From assembly GCF_000516985.1 (NCBI RefSeq), contig NW_006917097.1, positions 1,178,001 through 1,242,000 of the forward strand: a stretch of 64,000 nt of DNA. The letters are read 5' to 3'. The position numbers were made by a program, and so were the translations under genes. Shown piece by piece: positions 10,099 through 22,086 of the stretch. The first letter of the stretch is position 1. Every line of letters begins with the position of its first letter. The notes under the pieces were generated by a model. The model searched no databases. It had not been told where the DNA came from and saw only the letters and a list, made by a program, of their open reading frames with translations. Origin of the DNA: Pestalotiopsis fici W106-1. Lineage: Eukaryota > Ascomycota > Sordariomycetes > Amphisphaeriales > Sporocadaceae.

Positions 10099-11545
10099 AC
10101 CTGGTGGCAGCTTGATCACATCGTTGGTCGTGACCAGAAAGGATCCCCTGTCGAGCTTGTCGTGAAGCTGGATGAAAATATCATTTTGAGCGCATTCCTT
10201 AGCATATTCGTATGGAATTGAGCACTAGCGGTTGCATTTAGCAAGAGAAGGCTTGCCAGAATCACAGCTTCCAGAGACATTAGAAGTAGACATGTTGCCC
10301 CGTATGAATAAGCAGGACTTGCAATTCATATACGCACTGCTTGGTTTGCTTGTTCAAGTAACACAGTGCTTCGTCGATGATATCTGAGCTAGCGTCATTA
10401 ACCCCGAAAAATTTGGGGCAGTCCCTTTCTACCCATAATGCAGCAAGCTCTACAACGGACAAGAACGGTGAGATGAGTACTTGAATGACCTGAGAAGTGA
10501 TTCATTTGTCTTGTTGGATGTCTGTTCTGGGGCCTTTTCAGATGACGCTTCTGGAAAATCCATTTCAAGTGCCAAATTTGATGAGTTTCTGAATTGGCAT
10601 TCAAACAACAGCCACTGCGACAGCTGCCCTTCCAAGCCTTTCCGGAGTTGAGTGAACATCGCAGGCTCGGTTTTCGATGATACCTCATTCAGAACAACGC
10701 GTGGTGAGCCGTTGATGGACCCAAAAGATCGCGGGGCTGCTCCTCCATGATTTTATTGATGCAGAAAATTTGAGAAACATTGACAGCATTCAACCGGCCG
10801 GCGATAAATCGCCAGAGTATGTCGAAAAGGCGCGTCGTATTTACGGTCTCGAAGGAAGGCAGTCAGCTCTAGTTCCTTGGGGCCTCGGCTGTTGAATGTA
10901 AGAGATTGGAGCGTCTGCGATTTCTCCCATTGTTGAACAAAACAACGTGCTGCAAATGTGCCAATAATTGGTAACGTTTGAAGCAGGAATTACGACTTGT
11001 TCTGGGGGGAAGCGTTGCGGCGCATGCCTGGCGGTGACGACCTCTTGAGCGCCTGCGTGAAGAGTTTGATCACCACTGAAATGGAAGAGCAAGCACTATG
11101 GAGCACTACAGATTGATATGTAGCATGGCGTGTTAAAAAGCACAAGCGGCATCTCTGAGGATCAAGCACGTTGTCATGACTTACCCGACCTACTTGGGCA
11201 AGGATGAACGAGACCAAGACTTCGTGCGCTATACTTCCTACATAGTTGGCTGGGTCCAAAGGCTATGGCCCGATGACATCGAGTTTCACACGGCGATGGA
11301 GGGCATGGCTCTTGCGCTCTACATCTGCGAACCGTTCCATGACGGTCTTGCCGCGTGCGATTGGCAAGAGCCGTGGCAAGGACTAGCTGAGGTTTGCGAA
11401 GGCGGTTATGTGAATCTACTAGTAGTCGTCATGAGAGGCAGCACCTTGAATCTCCAGCTTTGAAGCTGGGGGTTCGACTTAAGGATAAGGACACGATGAT
11501 TGATTGCCAGTCCAATTTTGATCCGGAGTGGCACTTGGGTAAGTC
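10099..11545 (+). pseudogene. Decayed protein-coding gene, family not recognised
   Basis: Protein-like fragments follow one another on the plus strand in changing frames. 10099-10218 reads QLDHIVGRDQKGSPVELVV. 10229-10653 is one frame with stops at 10385 (TGA), 10436 (TAA), 10469 (TGA) and 10651 (TGA); it includes NKQDLQFIYALLGLLVQ and SDSFVLLDVCSGAFSDD. 10728-10892 reads IAGLLLHDFIDAENLRNID, 10982-11116 reads FWGEALRRMPGGDDLLSACV, 11176-11450 reads DFVRYTSYIVGWVQRLWPDD, and a shifted frame then gives LKDKDTMIDCQSNFDPEWHL. A normal gene would need far too many odd introns, so I read it as a gene inactivated by several stops and frameshifts. I do not recognise the family. The opposite-strand frames here are not convincing. 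Confidence 0.5.
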
Positions 11546-12173
11546 ACGAAAAGCATGTGCTGTGTTGAGCTATGAGACTTGAGACGCAAAGATTTCAACC
11601 AATTATTTGCTGGCAGTGGTTTTATTCGTGGTCTGAAAAATGGAAAGACTCCCCATGTGCTTGATATGAAAATGCACCATTGACATTATGCGGGGATGAC
11701 CCTAGGATACAGAGCGTTTCAGTGACTAGCTACAGCCCAGCTGAGAGTGACAGTGTTTTTCAGTATATCGATCTTTGTGCAGCTGAGAGCAACTGCCAAT
11801 TGTGACTGGGCTGTCACCTGGGAGAAGAAATGATCCAAAGTCCCATCCTAGACCGCGAGCGCGATGTTTGACTATTGATCCAATGCCTTTTGCCCTCCAT
11901 GTGTATAAGTGCATAGCGGAATTCAGCGCCATCACGTTTGATTGTCAGCTGTGTTAGGAAGCCAAGTTGAGGCTGGGCCGGATCAGTACTCAGGTCGGTG
12001 ACGACTGGGGAAAACCCGGTGTTTTATGTTTTTGCATTTTCCATCTACTCATCTTTTTGCCCCAGGGTTATTCGTTACCTTGGATGGTAACGAGAAGAGG
12101 TTGATACCGACATTCCATTTTGAACGTTGGTGTCGTGTGTTGTGGGGCTTCTGACAATTGCCTATCTAGGGAA
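11546..12173. other. Intergenic, no gene seen
   Basis: It holds the tail of the decayed gene region and the 3' flank of the AA13 gene. No supportable coding or RNA feature was seen. Confidence 0.4.
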
Positions 12174-13373
12174 CTACTGCCAAGTGTCATCGACCGGGAC
12201 TGCAGCAGCACACGATGCATCGACAGTGTACTGGCGGTTCGGGTCGCTCTCCCAAGAAACGTTGCCAGATGCGTCGACCTGGATGTACTTGTACTCGAAA
12301 GAAGTACCGGCGGCAATGGGGACAGTGACGGACCAGGACGAGCCAGACGAGGTCAGGGCGACGGCGGCCGAAGTGTCCCAGCTGCCCAGTTCCGCGATAG
12401 ATCCGGCCACCTTGACGGTGATGCCCGAGTCGACAGTTACGGCTTCATTGAAGACGACTGCGCACCCTTCAGACGTGGGAGCGGGAGCCGTAGAGGTGGT
12501 GGCAGTCGCGGTCGCGGTAGCAGTGGCAGTGGCAGTAGTCGAGGGCTGGGGATCTGGGTCGCTGCCTCCAGTACCGCCAGTAATGGCAATGTCAGCGCAG
12601 CCAAGGTAGATTTGGCCAGTCTGGAAGCTGTTCCACTTCCATGAGAGCAGGGTGTGATCAGAGGTAAAGTCATCCGGGAGCTTGATCTTCTTGGTGACGG
12701 TATAGCCGCCGGCCGTAACGGTGCTGCAAGAGTTGAGAGCTGCGGCGTCGACACCAATGCAACCACCGTTTCCAAACTGGTCGCATGTGAACCAGGTGTT
12801 GTCCCAGCAGGCTTCTCCCTCTGCGCAGTCGGCACTGTAGTCGCAAGTCTGTCCGTCGACATCGGTACAGGCCAAGACGCCAGACTCGAAGCAGTCCTCT
12901 GCAGCCTGCTTGTCGTCGTCGGTTGGCGTGTAGCTCGGGTCCAGGAACTTGTCAACAATGTCCTGGTCCTGGCAGAGGCGGTAGGTAAACATGCCACCGT
13001 GGTCGCCATTGGCATCAATACACCAGACGACCTCTACAGTGTCACCTGCGGCATAAGTCTCGACGACCTCGCTGCCCCAGTTGGCTCCTGGAGGGTTGTA
13101 GTCGACACTGACTCGGGCATTGTAACCGCACACACCACTTCTGCTGACTGGTGCCGAGTTGAGGTCGGGCCATGATGCAACAGGCTCGAGGATTGTACAT
13201 TCGGGGCAAGTATCAACACCAGCCTTGGGCTAGATTAGTAAACTTTCAACAATCAGCATGTAATCACTCACTTCATAGTTTAAGCGAACTCGACTTGGGG
13301 GCTCCCACAGGTAGCCATGGCCATTGACCAGAGTCACGAAAGTGAGTGTAGCAAGTGTCTTGACAGCAGCCAT
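12174..13373 (-). CDS. Starch-active lytic polysaccharide monooxygenase, AA13 with CBM20
   Basis: Exons 13272-13373 and 12174-13229 on the minus strand give 385 residues. The 42-nt intron (GTGAGT...TTTACTAATCTAG) is short but restores [16 protein letters not shown] signal peptide (about 1-18) is cut before [10 protein letters not shown], giving the N-terminal His of the copper histidine brace; the second His is likely in [23 protein letters not shown] and [15 protein letters not shown] are AA13 signatures. A Thr/Ala linker (about residues 258-280) leads to a C-terminal CBM20 with LGSWDT and [13 protein letters not shown], including the starch-binding Trp residues. The protein is secreted and oxidatively cleaves alpha-1,4-glucan in retrograded starch, aiding amylases. 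An in-frame ATG further upstream (13463) would remove the signal peptide start, so 13373 is preferred. Confidence 0.93.
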
Positions 13374-14452
13374 GGTGTTTTGGTAGGAATGGTGACCTGG
13401 TGAGTTCTGATCACGACTGATGCTGATGGAGAAAAGGTCAGATAAATATAGCCTTTCACGCAAAGATGCCTCCGAGGTCTTGTAGTCGAGCTCCTGAGGT
13501 TGTCACGAATGATAAATGTCGATCATTTCCTCACTGACGATTTGGGCAGCGCTCCTCGGCCATATTATGGTCGGTTCCCAGCACAGATTGCCCGACATGG
13601 CGCCGCTGGGTAACCATGGAGAGACCACGAGGACGTCTTGAATATATTGAGGCATTGAACTGTCCCTGGCTAGAGCCAAACCCGAACCCATGAATACCAA
13701 AACAGGAGATACTTAGTCAGACGGAATCTCGATAGGCGACCGACTGGGCCAAGGGGAAGCCGGCGCTTCATCGGCACATCGCCCCCCATCCAGCCCGTGA
13801 CCCCGGACTCTGGTTCCGGAATAGGAAAGCTCTTTGAGATTTCCCCAAGCTCGGGTTTGTGGGGAAAGCTGGAGGCCGCACTCTGCTTGCCGGGACTTGC
13901 CCCAGATTTAGCCCAGATTCGGAGCGCGGCCGCCAATGCGTGAAAAGTGTCTTTGTCAGGCAGGTGAGGTGAGCATGTCGGAGTTGTCGGCGGACTTTTG
14001 CCAATGCCAACATATGCTCAAACACTTGGGCTACTGTATTTCTGGACAGAAATTCCATGTGTTTGCATCTGATGCAGCTGGTTTATCATTGACCATGAAC
14101 TGATAAGGCACTATATTGGGACATGAACCACGTGCCAAGTATTATTCAAAAGGTATCTATCCATTTCATCATGTCAACCACGTATGATTCCGTACCAGAC
14201 GCAAGCATACGCGCTTACACCTGTACATACTAAAATGCGCTTCTCTCCCATGACCATGCGATACTGTCCAAGAAGGACTATGCGAGTTGTCTAAACGCCA
14301 GTGTAACCCCCACATTCAGTGTAACGCACAATGCGCAACCCATTCATTGCTTCTATTAGGATGCGTCGTGTCTAGTTTCTCTCCTGGACAACGTCATCTG
14401 GTAACATTCCTATTCCCGAGTCGAACCGTGTATGCGTGGGGCTCTTTAATCC
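13374..14452. other. Upstream region of the AA13 gene
   Basis: About 1.1 kb without a credible gene. Two short matches to the carbon-catabolite repressor consensus SYGGRG occur (13859-13864 GTGGGG, 13900-13905 CCCCAG on the plus strand). They are compatible with glucose repression of the amylolytic gene, but such hexamers are common by chance. Confidence 0.4.
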
Positions 14453-15753
14453 TCAGAATTGGTTCTCTTTGATTCTATCGTGCTTGGACTGGTCGAATTT
14501 CCAAAACACGCGATAGTCGTGGCACGGCTCATTCTTTCCTCTAAGGGCAAGCTTTTCGACGGATGCGTCGTCGGCGATGGGCGTAAAGTATCTCTGCTGC
14601 CAGGACCGCCCTTCTCGTGCCTCTTCTTTCCGCAGAGCCCGTTGCGCGTTTTCAATCTTGCCCTTTTCGTGGCCAATGGCGAATATGTCGCTGTTGTGAA
14701 TGGCATCAATGACATGCTGCCAGGCTCGGCCCGTCTCCAAGGGGTGTTGCTGCTCAACTGGAGCAACCTGCAGAGATGTCCTCTTCAACGAGCCAAGATC
14801 GACAGTCTCAATGACCTTGCCCTTGGAGTTGGCAATGGTATAGGTCCCATCCCAGCTGCCAGCGGCAGTGTAGAGTGGAGACTTTTCGGCGCCATCGCGG
14901 AACAGCGTCGCCTTGAACGAGTGGCTCGCTCCTCGGAGCCAACCCTTGGAGCAGTATTCAATCTTGGTAGTGTAACCTGACGAGCTGTGGATGTAGGAAG
15001 TGCCGCCCAACTCTGGTGCAATCTGGAAGGTCATGATGCCTTCTACGTGTACCTTGGGCATGGTAAAGACGTGGTCTTCGTTGTATCTGTCTATTCTAAA
15101 GGTGCCGAAGCCTTTTCGCTCTATGTTGATGGTGTGAGAAAAGTACGATCTTGGACCAATGTGTCCTTCAACCTGTGCTCGTGTCAGCAAAGACAAGGTC
15201 ATGGTCATGGTCATCTCGCTCGATACGTACCGACACCCCATGTTCCTCATTCCATATCCGATAGGCCGTCTGGGGAGGATGATGCGATACTTGTTCGGAG
15301 ATCAACTCGGTCGTACCAGAATCATCAACCCATCTGCCAAGGAAGATCTCTCCCAGAAAGGGGTTCAGAGGCTTGAGCTTTTTGCGTGTGCCGTCTTCAT
15401 TACGGGTGGCCATTTGTCGCCTTAGACCACTCAAGAACCATTGCATGACAAGCAGCGCCCTCTTTTCGGCATTCTGTTCCTGGGCGGGAGCCACTAATAG
15501 GGCCGGATGGTCATTGAAGTATTGACTAAATTGGCAAATGCTGTCTGGGGACAATAGAAATGGTGGTGCCGATAGAGAAGCGAGATCGCCCTTGAATGTG
15601 GCAACAGACTGCGCGATATCGTGTAAGCCTTTTGATTATTCGTGGAAAAGTGACTCATTGTACCTTCATGAATTGAAACCATCCTGATTTGTGTTGTTGG
15701 TCGGTCCTTTGCTTGACATCGTCGCATGCCACGGGGGTTGGTGGTAAAGACAT
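14453..15753 (-). CDS. Short oxysterol-binding protein (Osh4/Kes1-like ORP)
   Basis: Three exons on the minus strand (15664-15753, 15231-15608, 14453-15172; introns of 55 and 58 nt, both phase 0) give 395 residues, the size of lipid-binding-domain-only ORPs. The family fingerprint EQVSHHPPQTAYRI lies at about residue 130, preceded by LNPFLGEIF. Downstream are KGWLRGASHSFKATLF and a conserved C-terminal half. No PH domain, ankyrin repeats or FFAT motif is seen. Such proteins exchange sterol and PI4P between ER and Golgi or plasma membrane. The start MSLPPTPVACDD is followed by the typical SGWFQFMKSVATFKGDLASL lead of Kes1 relatives, supporting the first exon. Confidence 0.93.
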
Positions 15754-16875
15754 TGCTGCCGGTATCAAGTATAGATAACAACCCTCACTCACTGTTCCGC
15801 AAGTACCCTTATTCTAGTTGCTGCCGGGAATGAATAGAATTATTACCTGCTTGGACTACTAATTAAAGTCCAAGTCACTCAGTTGAAATCTAGACAGAGT
15901 AAACAGAAACAAGAAGGAAACGCATGGGACATTTTGAAATGAAAAGAAGACGGCACAAATATGGCAAGGCAAGGTACCTGTCGCTCCCGTAATCCGACGC
16001 AAGTCAAGCTTCAGCCATGATGCGACGAACAACTCACGGGCGTGTGGTTGGCTGGGCCCGCTGATAGTACCGGGGGGCTCAGCGGTAGATCAGACGCCGC
16101 TCGTCTGCTAGAGATGAGCTTATCGTGCAATGGGTCCCATCATCCGCGACTAATAAAAGCACATGGAGTATGCAGAAGCAAGCTTGCATGTCTGCTAGCC
16201 TCAAGTCTCATACAGGGCTTGCATCATATTTCTACAAATGGCATGTGAGACCTGGGGGATCTCGTAAGGGGTCCCAACGACTCCTGGTGTTTCAACTTTT
16301 AGGGAACCCTTGGCGGGGCGCTTCGGTCGCAAAACCACGTGCGTTCATGGTTGATGCGAAAAGACATGAGGATGATAAAACTCTACAACCACCGACTAAA
16401 CTTGCAATGTCATTTTCTCGTTTCTTTTTCATTTCTTCATTTGCGTCAATGAGCGATACTTTTGCAGTAGAGGATAATGGGTATCATACATTGTGATAAT
16501 CTCTGCTCGACATCACGGGGACAGTGGCCAAGCTGTACTGCTTTTCGGAATGCTGGTTTCCGTGCTTAGCGGCCGGCACTGCCACTAACACGACCTGATT
16601 ATTAGCGGCCTATTCCGTGCCCAAGCCAGCGCACCTCGACTTTTAACCCAAAATAGACAATGAGATTGTCGCCAACTTTTATTGATTTATCTACAGAGGG
16701 AATAATTCTTCAAATGCGCAGTGATTGAGCAACCGTGGACATTGTTTACGTTTTTTTCATTTTCACTTCTATTGCAAATTTACCGAGTACCGATCAAGTC
16801 CAATAATCCACCGTGTCTCGGCATACCTCATCGTGACCACGACTCGTACCTTGGACCTTGGTCTTCCACCCCCAA
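15754..16875. other. Intergenic, no gene seen
   Basis: About 1.1 kb upstream of the ORP gene and downstream of the coiled-coil gene. Open frames here are short and low quality. Confidence 0.45.
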
Positions 16876-18763
16876 TCATGCTTTCGCCATAGCGTAGAGC
16901 TCATCAAGGAATGACGATGCTCGACGCGTACCTACAGTGCCCCAGGACACTTCCACTCGCTCCTTGACCAGCGTAACTGCAGTGCTGGGCGCAGACGCAC
17001 CCTTATAACCCTGCGGAGTCCAGATGGTCAGACCCGGTGCAAGGACGCAATGCTTGACCAGTTTTGTCTTGATGGTTTCCACCATTGCCTTGCTTATGTC
17101 TACAGGCTTGTTATCCACGTTGCGCAGTTGCAGACCCGCCGCGTGGTCAAAGAAGCTGGGGGCGGTGGTATCCCATTGACGGACATAGCCTGGCTTGCCC
17201 TCATTCTCCTCCCCGTCAATGAACTCCGTGTAATCTGTGTTCATGCCCGTAGGTGCTGTACAGGATATGCGTCCCTGCAAGTCCAGAGCCGGCGCAATGA
17301 CGGTTTGTTGGAGACTTCGGCTCGCATCATCCAAGCGTGTAGGATCAATAAAGACTGTTAGAGGCAGCAGTACCTCTTTCGCAACTGCGGCAACTCTGTC
17401 CTCGGCCGCTTTCACATACTTGGGATGCATTTTCATACCGTGTAGTGCGTTGGCGTACCACATCCTGCATTCATATTCGGTCATTTTTGGCTTGGAGTTC
17501 TCCTCGAGGGACGTCAAGACTGCCTTGATCTTATCTTCGGTCACGGTATTGACGCCTCCCAGGGCAGAGTCAAAGATCCTGGAATGAACCATTCGGATGA
17601 GGAGACCCTGGAGGGCAGTCTCTTCCTTTTCGTGGAATCTCGAGTGAATGCGATACTCGGGATACTGGTCGCACAGCTCTTTGAAGGCGCGCACGCTGGC
17701 CTCGTAGGCGGGATCACGGGCTCGGTCGGAAATCGGAGTTGCGTCATCAGCAATATCATCGGTCCAGACAAAATCAAACACCCACGCCATGGCGTCTTCA
17801 ATCACTTCGGTAAAGCCCTTGCCTGCTTCTCCTGACAGACACTCGTTTCTCTCATCTGGCACGACGGTTGTCCCATGGGCAATGAGTGCAGTTTGCGCCT
17901 CTTCGAGTCGCTTCTGAAGTTGCTCAATGTCTTTGCGCATTTTTCTATTCTCCTTTGTCGCGTCGCCCGAGGTTCCCGTTTTGGATGACGAGGATGAAGT
18001 AGGGTCTTGAAGTTCTGAAAGTGTATGAATCTCGTCCATTCTCTGACGCAAATCTCCATTCTCCTTTGCGGCGGCATCCCGCTCAAGTTGCATCTTGGAA
18101 ACGGACGACATGTTTGCTAAAGGTGTTGTGGTGGTAGATGATGTTTTTGCTGGTTTAGTATCTTTGTGATTTTGTAACTCAACTTGTAGGTCTTGTTTTT
18201 GCTTGAGAAGATCTAATATTTGCGTCTTGAGGAATTCGATCTTCTTATATTCCTCGCTGGCCAAATGCACCGTTAAGCTAACATTCACATCTTCTTTGAG
18301 CCCTTCGCTTGGCGACTCTTGCTCAGCAGGTGTCTGTTGTTCTTGTTCACGACTTTGAATAGATTCCGACGCTTGACTTTGTTGCCTCTTCCTAGTACGA
18401 TGGCCATTTTTGCTAAGCTGTTGTTAGTTCATAAAAGCATTGTTATCAATTCATTACCAACCTTTGTGATCGGTTCTGAAGGAGTTTGGCGCTTTGTTTT
18501 TCGGAATCCATTGTATGGTTTGTTTTTATACTTCCTGAACATGGAGACGCTTTGTCATGAATACCGTCACAATCATGGCAGAATATTGCAAACGTTGGAC
18601 TGTGAAAAATGAAAGGGTATGCAAGTATAGGCTTTAGAGATGACGAACCCGTTTTACTGGATATACTTCCAGTTCTCTGTGAAGAAACATCGTTGATGCT
18701 CGATCCACCATTTGATGATTTTCTTCCAGAATGAATCCTTTGTAGGACATGACGAAACTGCAT
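16876..18763 (-). CDS. Coiled-coil protein of unknown function
   Basis: Two exons are inferred (18462-18763 and 16876-18412; 49-nt intron starting GTTGGT, with ACTAAC and an acceptor TTAG), giving 612 residues. The N-terminal part is Ser- and basic-rich. The stretch EEYKKIEFLKTQILDLLKQK and a later KMRKDIEQLQKRLEEAQTAL predict coiled coils, separated by a Ser/Thr-rich linker. The C-terminal 330 residues look globular (AMAWVFDFVWTDDI, ECRMWYANALHGMKMHPKY), and I do not recognise them as a named family. The first exon could contain further introns, since a retained open frame alone cannot exclude them. The coding status of 16876-18412 is firm; the N-terminus is tentative. Confidence 0.75.
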
Positions 18764-19613
18764 GATGATAGTATCGTATGTTGAAATTTTTCGAAAGCAG
18801 CTCGAGTATAATGATTTACCGAATACTATACTGGCGGGAATTCTGTGTAATTATAAATTCTCCACGGTCAACATACCGACTGCCATTAACGATGGATAGA
18901 TTAGCGTTCAAGCTTTGCAACTTCCAGCTTGTTCTCCATATCGGCGTTCCCGAGTTTGGATTCATGTGGCTTCAGCAGTGTCAACCATGTTAGCGCGGCC
19001 ATCTACCCGGGGGTTCACATAATCACAACTTCTCACTATCCATCCCCAACTAGAATAAAGAGCTAGCAATGCCCAAGCTTCAACTATAGGCACGTGTTTC
19101 AAAACCACCAGAAAAGAAACATTGTGTAAAAGTTTGGAATCCCTGTGGGAACATTCATTGAGCCAGCGTGGCACCTAGTCTCATATAAAACACAAACACT
19201 CCCTGCCGAAATTCATGGTCTTTGTCAACATGTACATGGTCTCAAACCAATCGCTTCATAATGTGTGAATCTTTGTTCTCGTGTTTCGAGTCAACCAGCT
19301 GCAAAGCGGCAGTTTGATCCAACGCAAAGTAGGAAATTACAGATTGCCTGTAGATTCCAGTGTCAACCAACCTTGGTCATACTAAACACATGATCATCAT
19401 GGGCTATACACCTCTAACACTGGTGTCTTGACTCTTTGACCCTTGTAGATTATGACGGAGCAGACTGACAGGACAGAGGCTGTAACCAAAAATGAAATGT
19501 ACAAATAGATGATAGGCGCATCTCTATTGACTTTACCCAAATATATCCACAAGCACAACATCAACGATAGCGATAACTTGACAGTTCTCACTTCGGATCC
19601 TAAAATCAGCAAA
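18764..19613. other. Divergent intergenic region
   Basis: About 850 bp lie between the start codons of the coiled-coil gene (minus) and the Hsp70-like gene (plus). No gene seen. Confidence 0.45.
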
Positions 19614-21633
19614 ATGTTCAATACAATTTCAAAAGTGACTGCTGCAAGAAAGGCAGCTGCGGCAAACGCGATGGCCACAAATGCAACTCCAGAGCCAACA
19701 CTGGTCATTGCGATTGACTTTGGTATGTCCAAATAAGGAATAAAGTTTTATAGATAAGGATCCATTCTATAAACTCACTGTCACTGATACCCGTTCTCAG
19801 GTACTACTTCCACTGGAGTTGCGTGGGCAGATACTTCGCGACATGATCGCAGGTTTACCATTACCGAGTGGCCAAGCCTCGGCGATAAAATCTTTACTTA
19901 CCACAAGGTGCCAACCAAGGTCCGCCTACTACCCGACGGCTCGCATCAATGGGGACTTTTGATTACAAATGATGCTCACCCCGACGAAGTGCTCGAGTGG
20001 TTCAAGCTCGGATTGGACCCTGACCATATTCCCGGCGACAACCAGAGTCTCAAGGCCAAGCTGCAGAGCTTCAACATTGACGACTTGGCTACACGCTACT
20101 TGGACAGCCTTGGAGAGACGATTTTGCCAATGATTGAGGAGAGACTTGGGCGTGCTGTATTTGCGGCGTTGCCTGTTCATTTCGTGCTCACGGTCCCCGC
20201 CATCTGGACGGACCGAGCCAAGCAGAGGACCCTCCAGATCTTTGAGGCCACAAAGAGCTTTGGCGATGACGAAGCTCAGCGCAGCTTGGAAGGCCGGAGC
20301 AAGCGCACTGTGACGCTTTTATCAGAGCCTGAAGCCGCTGCCATGTTTGCCTTGGATGATTTGGTTCAAAGCGGCCTCAAAGTCGGTCAGACCATTGTCG
20401 TCGTGGACGCTGGAGGTGGTACGGTTGACCTGGTCAGCTACAGAGTCAACGCCTTGACGCCGCACTTTGAAGTCAGCGAGGCAGCTGCGGGCTCTGGTGG
20501 CATGTGCGGATCCGCCTATCTTGATCAGCGGTTTGGTCAGCTTTTGCGAAAACGGGTTGGCGGACTAGACGAGTTCAACGAAGAAATCTTTGACAAGGCC
20601 ATGGATATATTCTCGCAGAGAATAAAGCGACAGTTCACAATGGCCTCTCTGCCAAATGGAAATTTTAGCGTTCCAGTGGAAGGCCTCCCGGATAACCGAG
20701 ACGCCGGTATCAGGCGTGGGCGTATGACTATCAGGGCCACAGACATGCACGTTATTTTTGAAGAGGTAGTCTTGAAGGTGATCCAATTGATCAATGAACA
20801 GATTGCCGCAACTGGAGGCACGGTCGACAAGATTCTGCTCGTCGGAGGATTTGGAACCTCTGTATATCTCCGAGAGAGAATCCAACAGGCCATGGATACA
20901 AGGGTCGGCAGCAAGGTGGACATTGTTTCGCCCAACTCTGCTCAGCTGGCTGTTGTCAATGGTGCTCTGTTGAAGGGTATGGAACTTACTGACCCAGTCC
21001 AGCTAACCAGAGTCAAGGTCAAGGATCGCGTCGCCCGTAAACATTACGGCATGGAGACGTCTGTGCGCTTTAATCCAGTGGCTCATCACTCGATTGCAGA
21101 GCACAAGTACTATGATGGCATGGATGGTCATGATAGTGTCGCTGTCATGGACTGGTTCATCAGAAAGGTAGTTACATGGTAAGACGCCTGGTGTTGGAGT
21201 TTTCACTAACAAAGCATGTCGCAGGGTGAGCGCATCACGGAGGCTGTTCCTTGGCGGAAAAACTTTCTCCAAGTCTCAAGAGTTTCCGGGGGTCGTCCTG
21301 AATCAATCAAACTCGAAGTGTATTCAGACGAGACCTCTCAAATAGCACCGCTGAGGAAAAATGGCAGTGTAAAATCACTCTGCCTTGTAGAGGCGAACTT
21401 GAGTGCTATTCCGGATGCCGATCTGCCTATTCGCCGAGGTATTGATGGTCATGATTATTATGACATTGATTGCGATATTGAGGCAGCATGTTAGTTCCCA
21501 GTTCCATTGACCGCGAGAAACAAGATTCTAGTGGCATACTGACCTTACCACAGATGGATCTGCCATGACGAGCTACACTCTGATCTATAGAGGTGTACGT
21601 TACAAGACCGTGACCGCAGAATATGTAGGATAG
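19614..21633 (+). CDS. Divergent Hsp70-family ATPase
   Basis: Four exons (19614-19722, 19801-21167, 21225-21489, 21554-21633) give 606 residues. The first intron splits the phosphate-1 loop, restoring VIAIDFGTTSTGVAWA. Phosphate 2 is VVVDAGGGTVDLVSY (about residue 200) and the adenosine motif is ILLVGGFGTSVYLRERI. The last intron was placed because it replaces a premature TAG with SYTLIYRGVRYKTVTAEYVG, the normal end of this fungal group. The nucleotide-binding fold is complete, but the C-terminal region is short and lacks the canonical substrate-binding domain and EEVD tail. These are the fungal and HSPA12-like divergent Hsp70 proteins whose clients are mostly unknown. Expected cytosolic. 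Confidence 0.9.
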
Positions 21634-22086
21634 GTGGCTCACTCTGTCCAGATGATTGATGGGTGAAAGTGGGTTAGGTTGTAATTATGCATGGAAATTC
21701 ATAATTAGATTGATATTTCATCTCCATCTCAAAGTATTCCACTGGAATCTTTGTCCTTCTGACTCGTGACATTGAGGCAGCAACAACACTGAGCATTACC
21801 AGGGCATTCATACACGCTGAACAATGGATTCTTTATTACCTCAAACACCACGATGGAATCAACAAGAACTTGAACGGCCAAGATTGATTGATGGTGGCTT
21901 GGGTCTTGACAATTAAACACCGACGAAGAGAGTACATAAACATCTGTCAACACATATTTATTTGATTTCGTCCCAAGATGTACACTCAACAGCTTGATTG
22001 CAAACACTGAAACATTAAAAGGTCATCATTTACTTCGTCCGACGATCGCGCAACTACAGATATCGCAGCACCCGATTCATAGCACA
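21634..22086. other. Intergenic, no gene seen
   Basis: About 450 bp, AT-rich, between the Hsp70-like stop and the RBR start. No structure identified. Confidence 0.45.

Noticed and set aside
10398..10688. Minus-strand frames of 69-96 codons
   Set aside because: The plus strand of the same stretch gives a longer protein-like frame interrupted only by stops, so the minus frames are taken as shadows.
11465..11480. B-box-like GGTTCGA sequence suggesting a tRNA
   Set aside because: No matching A box, acceptor stem or cloverleaf can be folded around it; it lies in the decayed coding region.
12120..12644. Plus-strand frames of 160-174 codons over the AA13 gene
   Set aside because: Antisense to a well-supported AA13-CBM20 protein and made of Gly/Ser/Arg repeats from the linker.
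21492..21494. Apparent stop of the Hsp70-like gene
   Set aside because: A GTTAGT donor at 21490 and an acceptor at 21553 add a family-typical C-terminus, so the stop lies in an intron.
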